The notes under the pieces were generated by a model. It saw only the letters and a list, made by a program, of their open reading frames with translations, searched no databases and had not been told where the DNA came from. DNA of 64,000 nt, from contig NZ_CP055153.1 in the NCBI RefSeq assembly GCF_014075995.1, positions 6,735,363 through 6,799,362 of the forward strand. The letters are read 5' to 3'. The translations under genes and the position numbers were made by a program. Shown here piece by piece: positions 36,336 through 46,533 of this stretch. How positions within the stretch are numbered: position 1 is the stretch's first letter; the number at the start of each line of letters is the position of its first letter. Origin of the DNA: Adhaeribacter radiodurans. Its GTDB lineage: Bacteria > Bacteroidota > Bacteroidia > Cytophagales > Hymenobacteraceae.

Positions 36336-36399
36336 AACGCCAATCAGGAGATTGGCTGTACGGAACTGTGTAGAGCGCTCTGCTAACTCTACGCAGAAC
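36336..36399 (+). repeat. REP element, copy 3
   Basis: It begins three bases after the RAYT stop codon and repeats copy 1 with a few changes (tgtacgg for tgtccga, and a different second loop). Confidence 0.92.
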
Positions 36400-36450
36400 G
36401 AGATTGATTAGAAGAATTACTAATAAATTGCTGCTGTTAGTGAACTACCT

Positions 36451-36488
36451 AAAAAAGAGAGCGCAATTGGTAATGCGCTCTCTTTTTT
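36451..36488. terminator. Bidirectional terminator
   Basis: Arms aaaaaagagagcgca (36451-36465) and tgcgctctctttttt (36474-36488) carry an A run and a T run. It lies between the RAYT/REP unit and the stop of the giant secreted protein on the minus strand. Confidence 0.85.
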
Positions 36489-36500
36489 ATTAAACCTTAC

Positions 36501-39500
36501 TTATCTCTCTACTAGTAGTTTTGTATATACCACGCCCGAAAGGCTCTGCGCTTTTATTAAATACATACCGCTACTAATACCATTTCCCGGGGATAGTTGC
36601 GTAGTAGCCGTTCCTTGGCTATCGGCAACTATATTTTTAGAATAAATTAATCGGCCCGACAACTCGTAAACGGCAATGGTTATTTCCTCTTTTCGGGCAA
36701 AATTCTTGGCTACTATATTTATCTTATCTCCCGTATTAGGGTTAGGATAGGCTTGAAGAACCAAACCTGAATTACTATTATCAGGTATGGATGGCTTATT
36801 GCCCAATACTATGGTATCGGTAACCGGATTTATATTTCGAACAATAAAAACCATATCCTGATAATCCTGATCTTCCGAAACGCCTTCCACGGCGATTAGA
36901 TAGGTATTGGCAACAACCGAATCGTTTTGATCTTTCACCGGATATACCCGGAAATGATGAGGTAGAGTATTCGGGAAAGTATTTAAAGAATCTTTACTAT
37001 ATACCAGGCGATTGGCTAAAGAAGGCCAACGGGTATAAAAACCGAAAGGCGTGCTACCGGGATCAAAAGTAAACTTACCCGTGCCCTGAACATTTAAGGT
37101 TTGGCTTCGCTCATTAGCTACCGTAAATAATTCTTCGGCCGAAAGAGTACTATCCATGGCATACCAACCTAAGGCAGTTGCAATGCCACCAACATCCTGG
37201 TTAGCGAAAACAGCCAGCGGTTCTACGGTTACGGGAGCATCCGTGGCACCGATAAATTTTTTAATGATAACTTCTTCTCCTAAAATACGCGCCGTAGAAT
37301 TAACACTATGAATAATGGGGGTATTGCTATCATCGTCGCCAATGTTTATTTTAAGGCCATGGGCATTTACAATGGCTTGTAAAGAAGGTTCGTTACTAGT
37401 ACCCCCGCCGGTTGTGCCCAAACCATTTAATACTACTACCGTGTCTGGGTAATTATCAAAAGAAATTTTAACTGAGGCCGTTTTTATGCCGGGCGAAGTG
37501 GCATTAAAGCGCACGTTAAAAGTAAAGGCGGTATTGGCGGCTATAATCAAAGGAGAAGTAGCACTTATATCGGAAATCCCATTTAATTCAAATTGGCTGC
37601 TATCTACTCCTTCCAGTACAATACCGGTAACTGTTAAATCGGTGTTGCCGCTGTTACCAACGGTTATGGTGTTCTTTTTACCAGGTTTGCCATCTACTAT
37701 ATCGTTATCAGTTATTTTAGTTGGCGTTACTGTGGCAATCGGGGCAATATCGGTAACCGCTTTGGGGCGTAATAATGTAATCTGCGAGGTTTTATCGCGG
37801 GCATTATTCCAGTTGTATTCAATTACGTACAGATTCCCGGTTTGTACATCTTCGGCAATATCCAGCGGATTAGTAAAACCAGATAACCCTTCAATGCCGA
37901 AAAGGCCCGAACCCGTTTGGAAGCTAACAATATCGTATTTTTGATCATTATCGGGCGAAATAGCAGGATCGTATACTGTTGCGCCTGGTTCTAAAATGAT
38001 AATGTCGCCGCCGCCGCTAAACCGGCACACCAGCAGTTTTCCCTTTAAAACACCATTAAAGGCATCGCTTTTATATTCAATAACACCATTGGGCGATTTA
38101 TTCAGGCCAAAATCAAAGGAAGGTCCGCGGTAATTTGCATCCGGCACTGTTCCAACGGGGTATAAATTATTATCCGTAAAGCCCCGGTGCGCTACATATT
38201 CTCCTCGCATGGGGTTAGGGTGCCCAAAATAACCAATTGGTCGTTGTGGATTAATCCGGAAAAGGAAATCGTTTTGTACCTGTACTAATTTGGTAGGCGC
38301 TACCGCCGGGCCGTTGTAAACCGTACCATCCGGACGGCGGGTGCCTACTACCGTTTGCGGAGTGTTTCCGCCGGCGGCGGAACCATTAGTAGGAGCATAT
38401 AATTGCCCGTTGCTATGCCATACTAAATCATATGCATTTCTTATTCCGGAGGCATAAATAGTAAGAGGCGCATTTGTAGCATACGGGTTATACGTACCAT
38501 CAATTAACCACACCTGTTCGCTGGGGGCAGTATTAATAAGGCTTTGATCGGCAGTAGTCCGGGCATTTAAGGGTAGCGTAATACTCGCTAATTTCGATAC
38601 ATCTAACCGTAGAATAGCACCCGCTAATAAGCTTTCTTCTAATTGCCAGCTTGCATCGTACGCGCCCATAGAACTGTGGCTGCCCTGGCTAATATACAGC
38701 GCACCGTCCGGACCAAATTGTACGCTATTTGTTAAATGGTCTTTGGTAGAACGGGGTAACCGGGTAATTACTAATTGTTCATTCTGCAAACCGGGTCCGG
38801 AAAGTTTCGATAAGTTACCGTCGAAAGAGCCGGTAGTGGTAAAGCCGCCAGAACTGTGCGTTACCCAGGCAATTAAATTGGTAGGCGTGGAAGCTGGATC
38901 AAACGTTAAACCAATGGCGGTCCGTTCCCCGTATTTATCTTCCAGAATAGAAATTGCCTCCATGTTGCTTAAGGTGCCATCCTGACTATTAATATCAAAT
39001 CTTTCTATGGTACCGCTCTGCCGTAAAGCATAAAATTTTCCATCCGGACCAATGGTAACACTGGTGTACTGTTTGCCCATGGTGCTGGGAATCGGTTCTC
39101 TGGAGAAAGCTATTTTGCTCCGGCCAGCGGTACCAATACTGCCACCCGTTGTGAAAATGGCTTCGTACGGTAAAAAGGACTGACCGCTATTGGATTTTAC
39201 TCCGGTTGTAATAATAAACTTATAGCTGGTATTAGGTTCTAAAGCATAGGTCGGCGAAAAGCTGATGGCATCGCCCCCGCCGGTTCCTTGTACAACTCCT
39301 ACAATTTCGGTAGTATCTGTGGCGGTAATTTTAAATAATTTTACGGTTGAGGTATTTAAGGTAGAATTGTCTACGCCGCCGCGAAATCCTACTACTTCCG
39401 GTACATAAAGATTATTAGCGGCAATACTAACTGTATTAATGTTTACGTCTGTCTGTCCGTTTTCGGGTGTAGAGGATACCACATACGGCAAAATATTTTC

Positions 39501-42500
39501 AGTTTCCAGCACGGTAATTTTTACCGTTAACAAGGCCGGTTCAAAGCCCGGTGCAGTGGCCGAAACCGTTGCTGTGTAGGTGCCCGGAGGCAGCGTTCTG
39601 GCCGAAGAATAATCAAAAATAACATTAGGTTCGGTACCAGCATGGCTGGTACTAAACCTTAACCAACCGCTCACACCTGAGTCGTAAGAGGCCTTTAACG
39701 CATAGGTTATATCCTTTAAATTAGACGAGTTGTTAAGTTCTAATGAGAATGTTCTAAAAGGAGCGTAGTCTTTTCTAATAGTAATCTCCTGCGAATTAGT
39801 AGACCAGAACGCAAAAGGCCCGGTACTCACCGGAACAATACTGGCCGAGTTGATTTTAGTATTAACCCCTCCATCGGCGGTAATAGTGAGCAAAGAATCT
39901 TGTACTTGTACCCGGGCGGTAGCCGTTTTAAATCGCGAAGGAGAACCTTCCCGTCCACTTGGTTCAAAATGGCTGATGGCTTGTATGCCTTCTACATTTA
40001 AACTATGGCTTTCTGTTGCACTCGTATCAATTATTGCATCACCTACTGTTACAGTAACATCATAAAATCCATTCGGGACCTTTATTTCCCAGTATCCTTC
40101 TTCTTTTATACCGTCAAAGGCTCCGTTTATATCATCGGCCTGCATGTGCATGAAGGTGGCTAAGCGGACATCGGCAGGAATAGTACGATTTCGTCCGTTG
40201 CCCGGCATTGTTCCCCCACCGGATAAATCTAAAGGAATTTGGTCGCTGCGCTTCTTCCAGCCGTACCATAAATTAGTGCCCTGATTAGAGCCTGTACGGA
40301 GACCAAAGGGCTGACCAAAATCAACTAACCAGCCAGTTGGCGGTACAGTGGCTGAGTCTTGAAAATTTACTAAAAGCTCCGGAATAGGTGGGTTAACGGT
40401 AAGCTGAATTTGGACCGTATCAGGTTGATAGCCGTCTGCCTGGGCAATTACCGATGCCAGGTAAGTGCCGGGTGTTAAGTTGGTATTAATCTGATCGGGG
40501 CCAAATGTGAGAATACCTGTTCGCGCAGCTGGTAAGGTCAGCCAATCGGCTATGGTGTCTTTGGTCAGGCTTACTATTGGTGTTCCAATATTAGGAGTAA
40601 GAGCGGTATTCTGGTTAGTAATAGAACCACCCTGAACAACAGTGTAATTTAAATAATCAGGCAGAAAAGCTAACTTTGGCTGGATGGGAGGGTTAACTGA
40701 TTTTACGCTAAAATTGCCGAAGGAGTACGTAACGGGAGTAATACCATTGCCGTGGGTAGCAAAAATACCCGTATAAATCCGGCTAATATTCAGGCTCATA
40801 CTATCCAGGCTTAAAGGATTAGCTGTATAAGTATTCTCGGCTACGTTAAGGTAATTAATACTATCCGTAGAGTAGAAACCTTCCGCTGTATTGGTAACCG
40901 GGTCTAACACCAGTCGCAAGTGTATTTTGGGGAAGCTTAATCCGGGGTCAAAACCGGCAATACGATAGTCAACCGAATCGGAGATATCCTTTACTTCGCG
41001 CCGTAACTCTATTTGGTTGCCCGTTACTACCAACTTAACGTAGTTTTTATCGTTACGTCCCACCCACAAACCGGCTTGCTCACCCGAGGTGCCATTATAC
41101 GGGTTAAGCAGGGTGGTTTCTATCTGGAGTTTGTTACGGCCGTTTACCTGTACTCCTAAGGTATTAAGCTGGTTATTGCTGGTAGTAAGGGCCTGACCTT
41201 TATGGGTAGTTACCTGCAAAGTGCCGGCATTTAAATGTAGTTGGGTGGGCTCATAACCCGGTGCATTGGGGTAACTAACCGTACTATCTTCCGGCAGGCG
41301 CGTACCGGAGTAAGGCAAAGCCATGGTAAAACCCGTGCCAAAGCCGTACTGGTCAGGTAGAGTATTTGTTTTCGGGGTATCAAATCTTAAGATATAAGGT
41401 AAACTTACCGGCAGCTTAGAACAGTATAAAATACTAAAAGGGGAACAGGGTATGGGGGGTACTTTAAAGTCAAAATAAGTAATTACAGCAAGGTTAGAAG
41501 GATCTATAGCAGTAATTTTAACTTTCAAGTCGGCACCATCACTAGGAGTGGTGCCACTAAAAGTAAGAGCGGTACTGGTAAAAGTAATCCAGGTAGGTAA
41601 CGGGCTGCCATCTTGTAAAGTAGCGGTGTAAGTTAAGGGCTGCCCGTCCGGATCAATGTATTGCCCAACAGAGAAGCTAAAAACACTATCACCGGGTATT
41701 ATTTGGTTTGCCGGTGCTTGTACTGCTACGGGAGTACCGGGTAAGGAAATACTAAAATTATCGAAGGAGTAAGCAATGGGAACTGTGCCGTTGCTGTAGG
41801 TTGCAAAGATACCCGTATACACCCGGCTATCCATCAGGCCCATATCAGCCAGGTTTAAAGTGGAGTTGGGGGCCCCCACGTTAAGGTAAGTAATACTATC
41901 CGTAGAGTAAAAAGCTTGGGCGGTATTGGTAGCTGGGTCTAACACCAGGCGCAAGCGTACTTTTTGCGTATCTAACCCCGGGATAATACCGGTAATAAGC
42001 TGATCAATTGGTTCGGAAACATCGTTTACTTCACGGCGTAACTCTATTTGGTTGCCTACCACTACCAGCTTCAGGTAAGTTTTATCGTTACGTCCCACCC
42101 ACAAACCGGCTTGCTCCCCAGAAATTCCACTATAAGGGTTAAGCAGGGTAGTTTCAATCTGAAGTTTATTCCGTGTGTCGACTTGTACCGCTAAGGCGTT
42201 AACCTGATTGTTGCTGGCTCCAAAGGCAGAACCTTTGTGGCTAACTACCCGCAGCATACCATTAATCAGGGACAGATTAGTTGGTTCGTAGCCCGGAACA
42301 TTGGGAATGCTGGCAGCGCTGTCTTCCGGCACTCGTAGTCCGGAGTAGGGCAGTGCTAAAGTAAAGCCGGTACCAACTTTGTTGCTATCAGCCAGGGTAT
42401 TGGCAACCGGAGCATCAAAGTTTAAATTATAAGGCAAGCTTACCTGTAATTTTGTACAAGGTAAGGTGCTCAGGAAAGAACAGGAATCGGCAAAGCTGGC

Positions 42501-42665
42501 AGAATTAACTTTAGTGGCTGCTTCTTTAGAAGCTAAGTCGGTTGCAAGTGTTCGTGCCCACGTATTTTGCATCAAAAGCATGCATCCTACTATCCAGAGC
42601 AGATAATACTTTTTTTGCCAAAAAAATAAACAGAAGGTATTGTTATTAGTAAAATTTGGTTTCAT
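36501..42665 (-). CDS. Giant multidomain secreted protein with T9SS sorting domain
   Basis: The 2054-residue protein begins with a signal peptide (FFWQKKYYLLWIVGCMLLMQ). Two ~200-residue copies of a lectin/DUF1349-like module follow (each with QIETTLLNPY and EQAGLWVGRND, at ~65-310 and ~420-660). Putative Ig modules come next, then a malectin-like domain (~770-960), an Ig-like segment (PENGQTDVNINTVSI), and a glucose/sorbosone-dehydrogenase-type beta-propeller (~1180-1600; GPDGALYISQGSHSS, GIRNAYDLVWHSNG). A choice-of-anchor-D-like part follows. The C-terminal ~80 residues are a type IX sorting domain (AYPNPNTGDKINIVAKN, SGMYLIKAQ). It is exported and attached or released outside the outer membrane and probably binds or oxidises carbohydrate. 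Confidence 0.88.
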   Translation of the reverse strand: MKPNFTNNNTFCLFFWQKKYYLLWIVGCMLLMQNTWARTLATDLASKEAATKVNSASFADSCSFLSTLPCTKLQVSLPYNLNFDAPVANTLADSNKVGTGFTLALPYSGLRVPEDSAASIPNVPGYEPTNLSLINGMLRVVSHKGSAFGASNNQVNALAVQVDTRNKLQIETTLLNPYSGISGEQAGLWVGRNDKTYLKLVVVGNQIELRREVNDVSEPIDQLITGIIPGLDTQKVRLRLVLDPATNTAQAFYSTDSITYLNVGAPNSTLNLADMGLMDSRVYTGIFATYSNGTVPIAYSFDNFSISLPGTPVAVQAPANQIIPGDSVFSFSVGQYIDPDGQPLTYTATLQDGSPLPTWITFTSTALTFSGTTPSDGADLKVKITAIDPSNLAVITYFDFKVPPIPCSPFSILYCSKLPVSLPYILRFDTPKTNTLPDQYGFGTGFTMALPYSGTRLPEDSTVSYPNAPGYEPTQLHLNAGTLQVTTHKGQALTTSNNQLNTLGVQVNGRNKLQIETTLLNPYNGTSGEQAGLWVGRNDKNYVKLVVTGNQIELRREVKDISDSVDYRIAGFDPGLSFPKIHLRLVLDPVTNTAEGFYSTDSINYLNVAENTYTANPLSLDSMSLNISRIYTGIFATHGNGITPVTYSFGNFSVKSVNPPIQPKLAFLPDYLNYTVVQGGSITNQNTALTPNIGTPIVSLTKDTIADWLTLPAARTGILTFGPDQINTNLTPGTYLASVIAQADGYQPDTVQIQLTVNPPIPELLVNFQDSATVPPTGWLVDFGQPFGLRTGSNQGTNLWYGWKKRSDQIPLDLSGGGTMPGNGRNRTIPADVRLATFMHMQADDINGAFDGIKEEGYWEIKVPNGFYDVTVTVGDAIIDTSATESHSLNVEGIQAISHFEPSGREGSPSRFKTATARVQVQDSLLTITADGGVNTKINSASIVPVSTGPFAFWSTNSQEITIRKDYAPFRTFSLELNNSSNLKDITYALKASYDSGVSGWLRFSTSHAGTEPNVIFDYSSARTLPPGTYTATVSATAPGFEPALLTVKITVLETENILPYVVSSTPENGQTDVNINTVSIAANNLYVPEVVGFRGGVDNSTLNTSTVKLFKITATDTTEIVGVVQGTGGGDAISFSPTYALEPNTSYKFIITTGVKSNSGQSFLPYEAIFTTGGSIGTAGRSKIAFSREPIPSTMGKQYTSVTIGPDGKFYALRQSGTIERFDINSQDGTLSNMEAISILEDKYGERTAIGLTFDPASTPTNLIAWVTHSSGGFTTTGSFDGNLSKLSGPGLQNEQLVITRLPRSTKDHLTNSVQFGPDGALYISQGSHSSMGAYDASWQLEESLLAGAILRLDVSKLASITLPLNARTTADQSLINTAPSEQVWLIDGTYNPYATNAPLTIYASGIRNAYDLVWHSNGQLYAPTNGSAAGGNTPQTVVGTRRPDGTVYNGPAVAPTKLVQVQNDFLFRINPQRPIGYFGHPNPMRGEYVAHRGFTDNNLYPVGTVPDANYRGPSFDFGLNKSPNGVIEYKSDAFNGVLKGKLLVCRFSGGGDIIILEPGATVYDPAISPDNDQKYDIVSFQTGSGLFGIEGLSGFTNPLDIAEDVQTGNLYVIEYNWNNARDKTSQITLLRPKAVTDIAPIATVTPTKITDNDIVDGKPGKKNTITVGNSGNTDLTVTGIVLEGVDSSQFELNGISDISATSPLIIAANTAFTFNVRFNATSPGIKTASVKISFDNYPDTVVVLNGLGTTGGGTSNEPSLQAIVNAHGLKINIGDDDSNTPIIHSVNSTARILGEEVIIKKFIGATDAPVTVEPLAVFANQDVGGIATALGWYAMDSTLSAEELFTVANERSQTLNVQGTGKFTFDPGSTPFGFYTRWPSLANRLVYSKDSLNTFPNTLPHHFRVYPVKDQNDSVVANTYLIAVEGVSEDQDYQDMVFIVRNINPVTDTIVLGNKPSIPDNSNSGLVLQAYPNPNTGDKINIVAKNFARKEEITIAVYELSGRLIYSKNIVADSQGTATTQLSPGNGISSGMYLIKAQSLSGVVYTKLLVER

Positions 42666-43230
42666 TAGATAGTAGGGTTGTTGGTTTAATGAAATAAGCT
42701 TTTGCCAATTTCAACGCGAAGCGGACAGATGGGCGCAGATAGTAAATTTAGAATAATACTTAAAGGAAAAGTAAATGAGCTACTAGTAGTTTAAACAGAA
42801 TTAATCCATCTATTTAAGTATAGAAAGTAGAATAATTGGGTAGTAGCCTCCTTCATGGTAACACTATATAGATCAAAAGAAAATTTTATATTATTCCAAG
42901 TATTTTTACTGGTTAAAGGGGCAAAATGTTTCCTTGAGTATGTTTAGCTTTATATTTTATCACGGGTAATTTTGTTCTTATACTTACTTAATGGATTTAC
43001 TTGGTAAAAATACCAAATAAGGAGCTGTATTAGTATAAGATATTTTGGCGTTAAAACCAAGCTTTACTTGTTTTTACTACAGAAAAGAGGAAGTAATAGG
43101 TTCTGAATTGTAGATAGGTTCTAATATCAGTTCCAGGCAATGGCTATGCTTTCCATCGTAGCTTGGCCGTTCTTTTAGTAAATAATAATTTAAGGAGCGC
43201 CTCGTTTTTTATAAACTATTTAAATACAAC
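42666..43230. other. Divergent intergenic region
   Basis: These 565 bp hold no gene I can support. A plus-strand TAATTTTG at 42967-42974 fits TAnnTTTG and could be a promoter for the penicillin-binding protein gene, about 250 bp upstream of its start. The promoter of the giant protein gene (minus strand) was not recognised. Confidence 0.4.
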
Positions 43231-45597
43231 ATGCGGCGGAATATAGCCCGATTACTTAAATCCCGAAACTACTATTTACTATTTACACCCAGAAAAAGTG
43301 TGGCTTGGTTAAAGTGGTGCGCCGGGGGAGTAGCGGGTATAATCGGTGCTTTTTTACTCCTTAATGTTTTGTTTCCGTTGCGGGTGCAAATTACCTATTC
43401 ACCGGTAATTACTGCCAGCGATGGTAGCGTGATAAATGCTTTTTTAAACCCGGATGATAAATGGCGCATGCAATTGCAACCCGGCGAAATTAATCCGTTA
43501 CTAAAAAAAGCTTTACTGCTGAAAGAAGACCGGTATTTTTATTACCATCCGGGAGTAAACCCGGTAGCACTGGGGCGGGCATTTGTTAATAATGTTACGG
43601 CGGGTAAAACTACTTCGGGGGCTTCTACTATTACCATGCAAGTGGCGCGTTTGCTGTACCCTAAAGAAAGAACGCTTAAAAATAAACTGGTAGAACTTTT
43701 CCGGGCTTTGCAACTGGAATGGCGCTACAGCAAAGACGAGATTTTAACTTTATACCTGAACCTGGTGCCCTTCGGTGGAAACATTGAAGGAGTAAAAGCA
43801 GCTTCCGTTTTATATTTTCAGCAATCGCCGAAACAGTTGAGTCTGGCGCAGGCGGTAACTTTAACGGTTATTCCAAATAAACCTTCGTCGTTACGCATTG
43901 GCGTACAAAACAGCCGTATTGTAGCTTTCCGGAATAAATGGCTCCGGTATTTTGCCGAACAAAAAGCATTTCCAGAGAAAGAAATTGTTGATGCCATAAA
44001 CGAACCGTTAGTAGCCGTTCGGAGCGCAGCCCCACAAATAGCGCCTCATTTTGCTTACCGTTTACTACAACAATATCCTAATCAGGTTATTATTCAAACC
44101 AATCTGAATCGGGCCATTCAGGAAAAGGTGACTCAACTAGCCTATAATTATTTGCAACAACTGCGCCCTAAAAATATCCGGAACACCTCGGTTTTAGTAA
44201 TTAATAATCAAACCAAAGCCGTGGAAGCGTACCTGGGTTCTGCCGATTTTTCTGACAGCGAACATGGCGGACAGGTAGATGGCATACGGGCGATCCGTTC
44301 GCCGGGAAGTACTTTAAAACCACTTTTATACGCCGTCGCTTTTGATAAAGGCCTGATTACTCCCCGCACTATTATCAGCGATGTGCCAATAGATTACGCC
44401 GGTTATCGGCCCGAAAATTATTTTGGCAATTACAACGGTAATATTACCATTGAATATGCGCTGGCTACTTCCCTCAATATTCCGGCGGTAAAAATGCTCG
44501 ACAAATTAGGCGTGCCTACGTTCGTAAACAAACTAAAACAAGTTGAATTTAAGCAGATAAAAAAAGATAGTAACGACTTGGGTTTATCGTTAATACTAGG
44601 CGGATGCGGGGTAAAGCTTGAAGAATTAACTGCTTTGTATACTGCTTTTGCGAACCAGGGCGGGTACACGCCTTTACGGTGGCTGCAAACAGAAAAATTA
44701 AATAAAAAGCGTCCGATAATTTCGCCGGCTGCCAGTTACGTAGTGAACCAGATTTTAACCCAGTTGCAGCGACCTGATTTACCACATAATTTTCAAAACA
44801 GTGGCCACTTGCCCAAAATAGCCTGGAAAACCGGTACCTCGTACGGCCGCAAAGATGCCTGGAGCATTGGGTACAATAAAAAATATACCGTGGGCGTATG
44901 GGTGGGTAATTTTTCCGGCGAAGGAGTACCGGAACTCAACGGGACTGATTCGGCCACCCCGCTCTTGTTCGATATTTTTAATACCATCGATTATAATTCT
45001 GTGAACGATTGGTTTACGGCTCCGGCTAGTTTGGCTCAACGCAGCGTTTGCACCGTAACCGGCCAACCAGCCAATACTTTTTGCTCCGACCGGGTGCTAG
45101 ACACGTATTTACCCGGAATATCACCGGTTAAAAAATGCGAACATTTGAAGGAAGTAACTGTTTCAGCGGATGAGAAATACGCGTATTGTACTACCTGCCT
45201 GCCCGAAACGGGCTATATCCGGAAACGGTACCCCAACTACGCACCCGAAATTTTAACTTTCTACGAAGCCGAACATATACCGTATGTTAAAATTCCGGCT
45301 CATAATCCTCAGTGTCCGCGTATTTTTAGTGAATTTGCGCCGGTTATTACGGCGCCCGCCCCAGATATGGAATACTTACTGGAACGAGCCGAAAAACAAA
45401 AGCTCATGCTGCACTGTAACGCTCACAACGAGGTAAAACAAGTATACTGGTACATTAACGATAAACTATTTCAGGCCGCCAGGGCTAATCAAAATTTATT
45501 TTTTACCCCCGAAAAAGCGGGCCGCTACAAAATTTCCTGCCTCGACGATCAAGGCCGCAACACCAACAGCTTTATCACTGTCCGGTTTTTAGATTAG
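43231..45597 (+). CDS. pbpC: Penicillin-binding protein 1C (bifunctional peptidoglycan synthase)
   Basis: The 788-residue protein has one N-terminal membrane helix (~30-48), a GT51 transglycosylase domain with catalytic Glu in KEDRYFYYHPGV near 99 and GASTITMQVARLL, and a transpeptidase domain with SPGSTLKP near 360 (STLK nucleophile), SLN near 412 and KTGTS near 533. The C-terminal ~90 residues are the BiPBP_C domain typical of PBP1C. It polymerises and cross-links peptidoglycan in the periplasm. The alpha-2-macroglobulin gene that often neighbours pbpC is not in this window. Confidence 0.93.
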   Translation: MRRNIARLLKSRNYYLLFTPRKSVAWLKWCAGGVAGIIGAFLLLNVLFPLRVQITYSPVITASDGSVINAFLNPDDKWRMQLQPGEINPLLKKALLLKEDRYFYYHPGVNPVALGRAFVNNVTAGKTTSGASTITMQVARLLYPKERTLKNKLVELFRALQLEWRYSKDEILTLYLNLVPFGGNIEGVKAASVLYFQQSPKQLSLAQAVTLTVIPNKPSSLRIGVQNSRIVAFRNKWLRYFAEQKAFPEKEIVDAINEPLVAVRSAAPQIAPHFAYRLLQQYPNQVIIQTNLNRAIQEKVTQLAYNYLQQLRPKNIRNTSVLVINNQTKAVEAYLGSADFSDSEHGGQVDGIRAIRSPGSTLKPLLYAVAFDKGLITPRTIISDVPIDYAGYRPENYFGNYNGNITIEYALATSLNIPAVKMLDKLGVPTFVNKLKQVEFKQIKKDSNDLGLSLILGGCGVKLEELTALYTAFANQGGYTPLRWLQTEKLNKKRPIISPAASYVVNQILTQLQRPDLPHNFQNSGHLPKIAWKTGTSYGRKDAWSIGYNKKYTVGVWVGNFSGEGVPELNGTDSATPLLFDIFNTIDYNSVNDWFTAPASLAQRSVCTVTGQPANTFCSDRVLDTYLPGISPVKKCEHLKEVTVSADEKYAYCTTCLPETGYIRKRYPNYAPEILTFYEAEHIPYVKIPAHNPQCPRIFSEFAPVITAPAPDMEYLLERAEKQKLMLHCNAHNEVKQVYWYINDKLFQAARANQNLFFTPEKAGRYKISCLDDQGRNTNSFITVRFLD

Positions 45598-45762
45598 GGT
45601 AGTTTCTTATATTAAATCGGAGTATTGAATTTTAGCTTTCTATTTCTCACGAAGTAACCAAGGCATTTACTTTTTTGAGACTTCCATTCTTTAAAGCGTT
45701 TATCTGCTTACTCAAAGGGTAAATAGAGAAGTAATACCAAATCATATCAAAAAGCTGTTATC

Positions 45763-45963
45763 GATTTTGTTGTTATTCTTTGGAGCCTTTTCAAGCCTCC
45801 AGGTTGTGGTGCTATCTAGTTTGACATGGCTGAGTTTGCCTCGTGGCCGGCGGGCCTCGTTTAGCTGTTTCGGGTGGTTTAGCGAACCTTGGCTCGTTGC
45901 ACTGCGCCATGCTGCTTTGCAGCACCGGAACGCTAAAAGGCCCTCAACAGCCAAACTGGTATT
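45763..45963 (+). repeat. Dispersed repeat, copy A (201 bp)
   Basis: Copy A shares with copy B (inverted) the blocks gattttg.tgttattcttt, agcctcca, ggtgct, gtttgcctcgtggc, gcgggcc, gcaccggaa and acagc.aaactggt, in the same order and at similar spacing. It is richer in G+C than the flanks. Confidence 0.75.
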
Positions 45964-46169
45964 TCTTGCGAGTGGCTGCTGATATTACTACTTATTAACT
46001 CCTCCAATTACTTTAAAAATATTGCAAGCTCCCCTCCTATTTTAAGAGGGGCAGGGGTGGTAAAAAATAGCAACTTAATTTAACTCATCAGCTTACAGAG
46101 AATTAGTAATCTGTACATTGTAAATATAAAAAGTCAGTAAAAACAAAAAAAATTTAGGCTACAAGCAAC

Positions 46170-46370
46170 TAACACCAGTTTAGCTGTGGAGCACCTGCTA
46201 GGCTTCCGGTGCCGCAGGCATTCCGCAGACGGAGTCGAGGAAAGGAAGACTAGCGAGTGCGGAAGAGCCAAACGGGGCCCGCTAGCCACGAGGCAAACTG
46301 GTTACTTCCCAAACAAGTTAGCACCGTAAAATGGAGGCTGGAACAGTCTCTAAAGAATAACAGCAAAATC
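46170..46370 (-). repeat. Dispersed repeat, copy B (201 bp, inverted)
   Basis: On the minus strand copy B matches copy A block by block and has the same overall length. The two are separated by 206 bp. No terminal inverted repeat or transposase is seen, so it may be a non-autonomous or REP-like family. Confidence 0.75.
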
Positions 46371-46505
46371 TGCAATAACAACTACTGCTTACTATCTGGT
46401 ATTATTTACTTTTTCAACCCTAAAAGTTCAATAGAATGAATAAGCAGTAGTATACTCTTAACTGCCTCAAAGTAAACCAGCTTTTTATTTTCTTTCCTTC
46501 TTTCG

Positions 46506-46513
46506 TATCTTTG
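46506..46513 (+). promoter_or_regulatory. Bacteroidota -7 promoter box for the ABC-F gene
   Basis: TATCTTTG is an exact match to TAnnTTTG and sits in the familiar context cgtatctttgcggcc, 20 bp before the ATG at 46534. The transcript would have a very short leader. The -33 region is T-rich without an exact TTTG. Confidence 0.75.
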
Positions 46514-46533
46514 CGGCCTTATATAGCAATATC

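Larger units (their letters stand above)
45598..46533. other. 936-bp gene-free region with an inverted repeat pair
   Basis: No protein gene is supported here. Short open frames overlap repeat sequence and show no codon pattern. The region holds two 201-bp repeat copies in opposite orientation, a small hairpin near 46029-46054 (cccctcctattttaagaggggcagggg region), and the ABC-F promoter box at its right end. Confidence 0.7.

Noticed and set aside
45742..45982. Two opposite ~70-codon frames in the gene-free region
   Set aside because: They lie almost wholly in the 201-bp repeat A and have no family-like motif.
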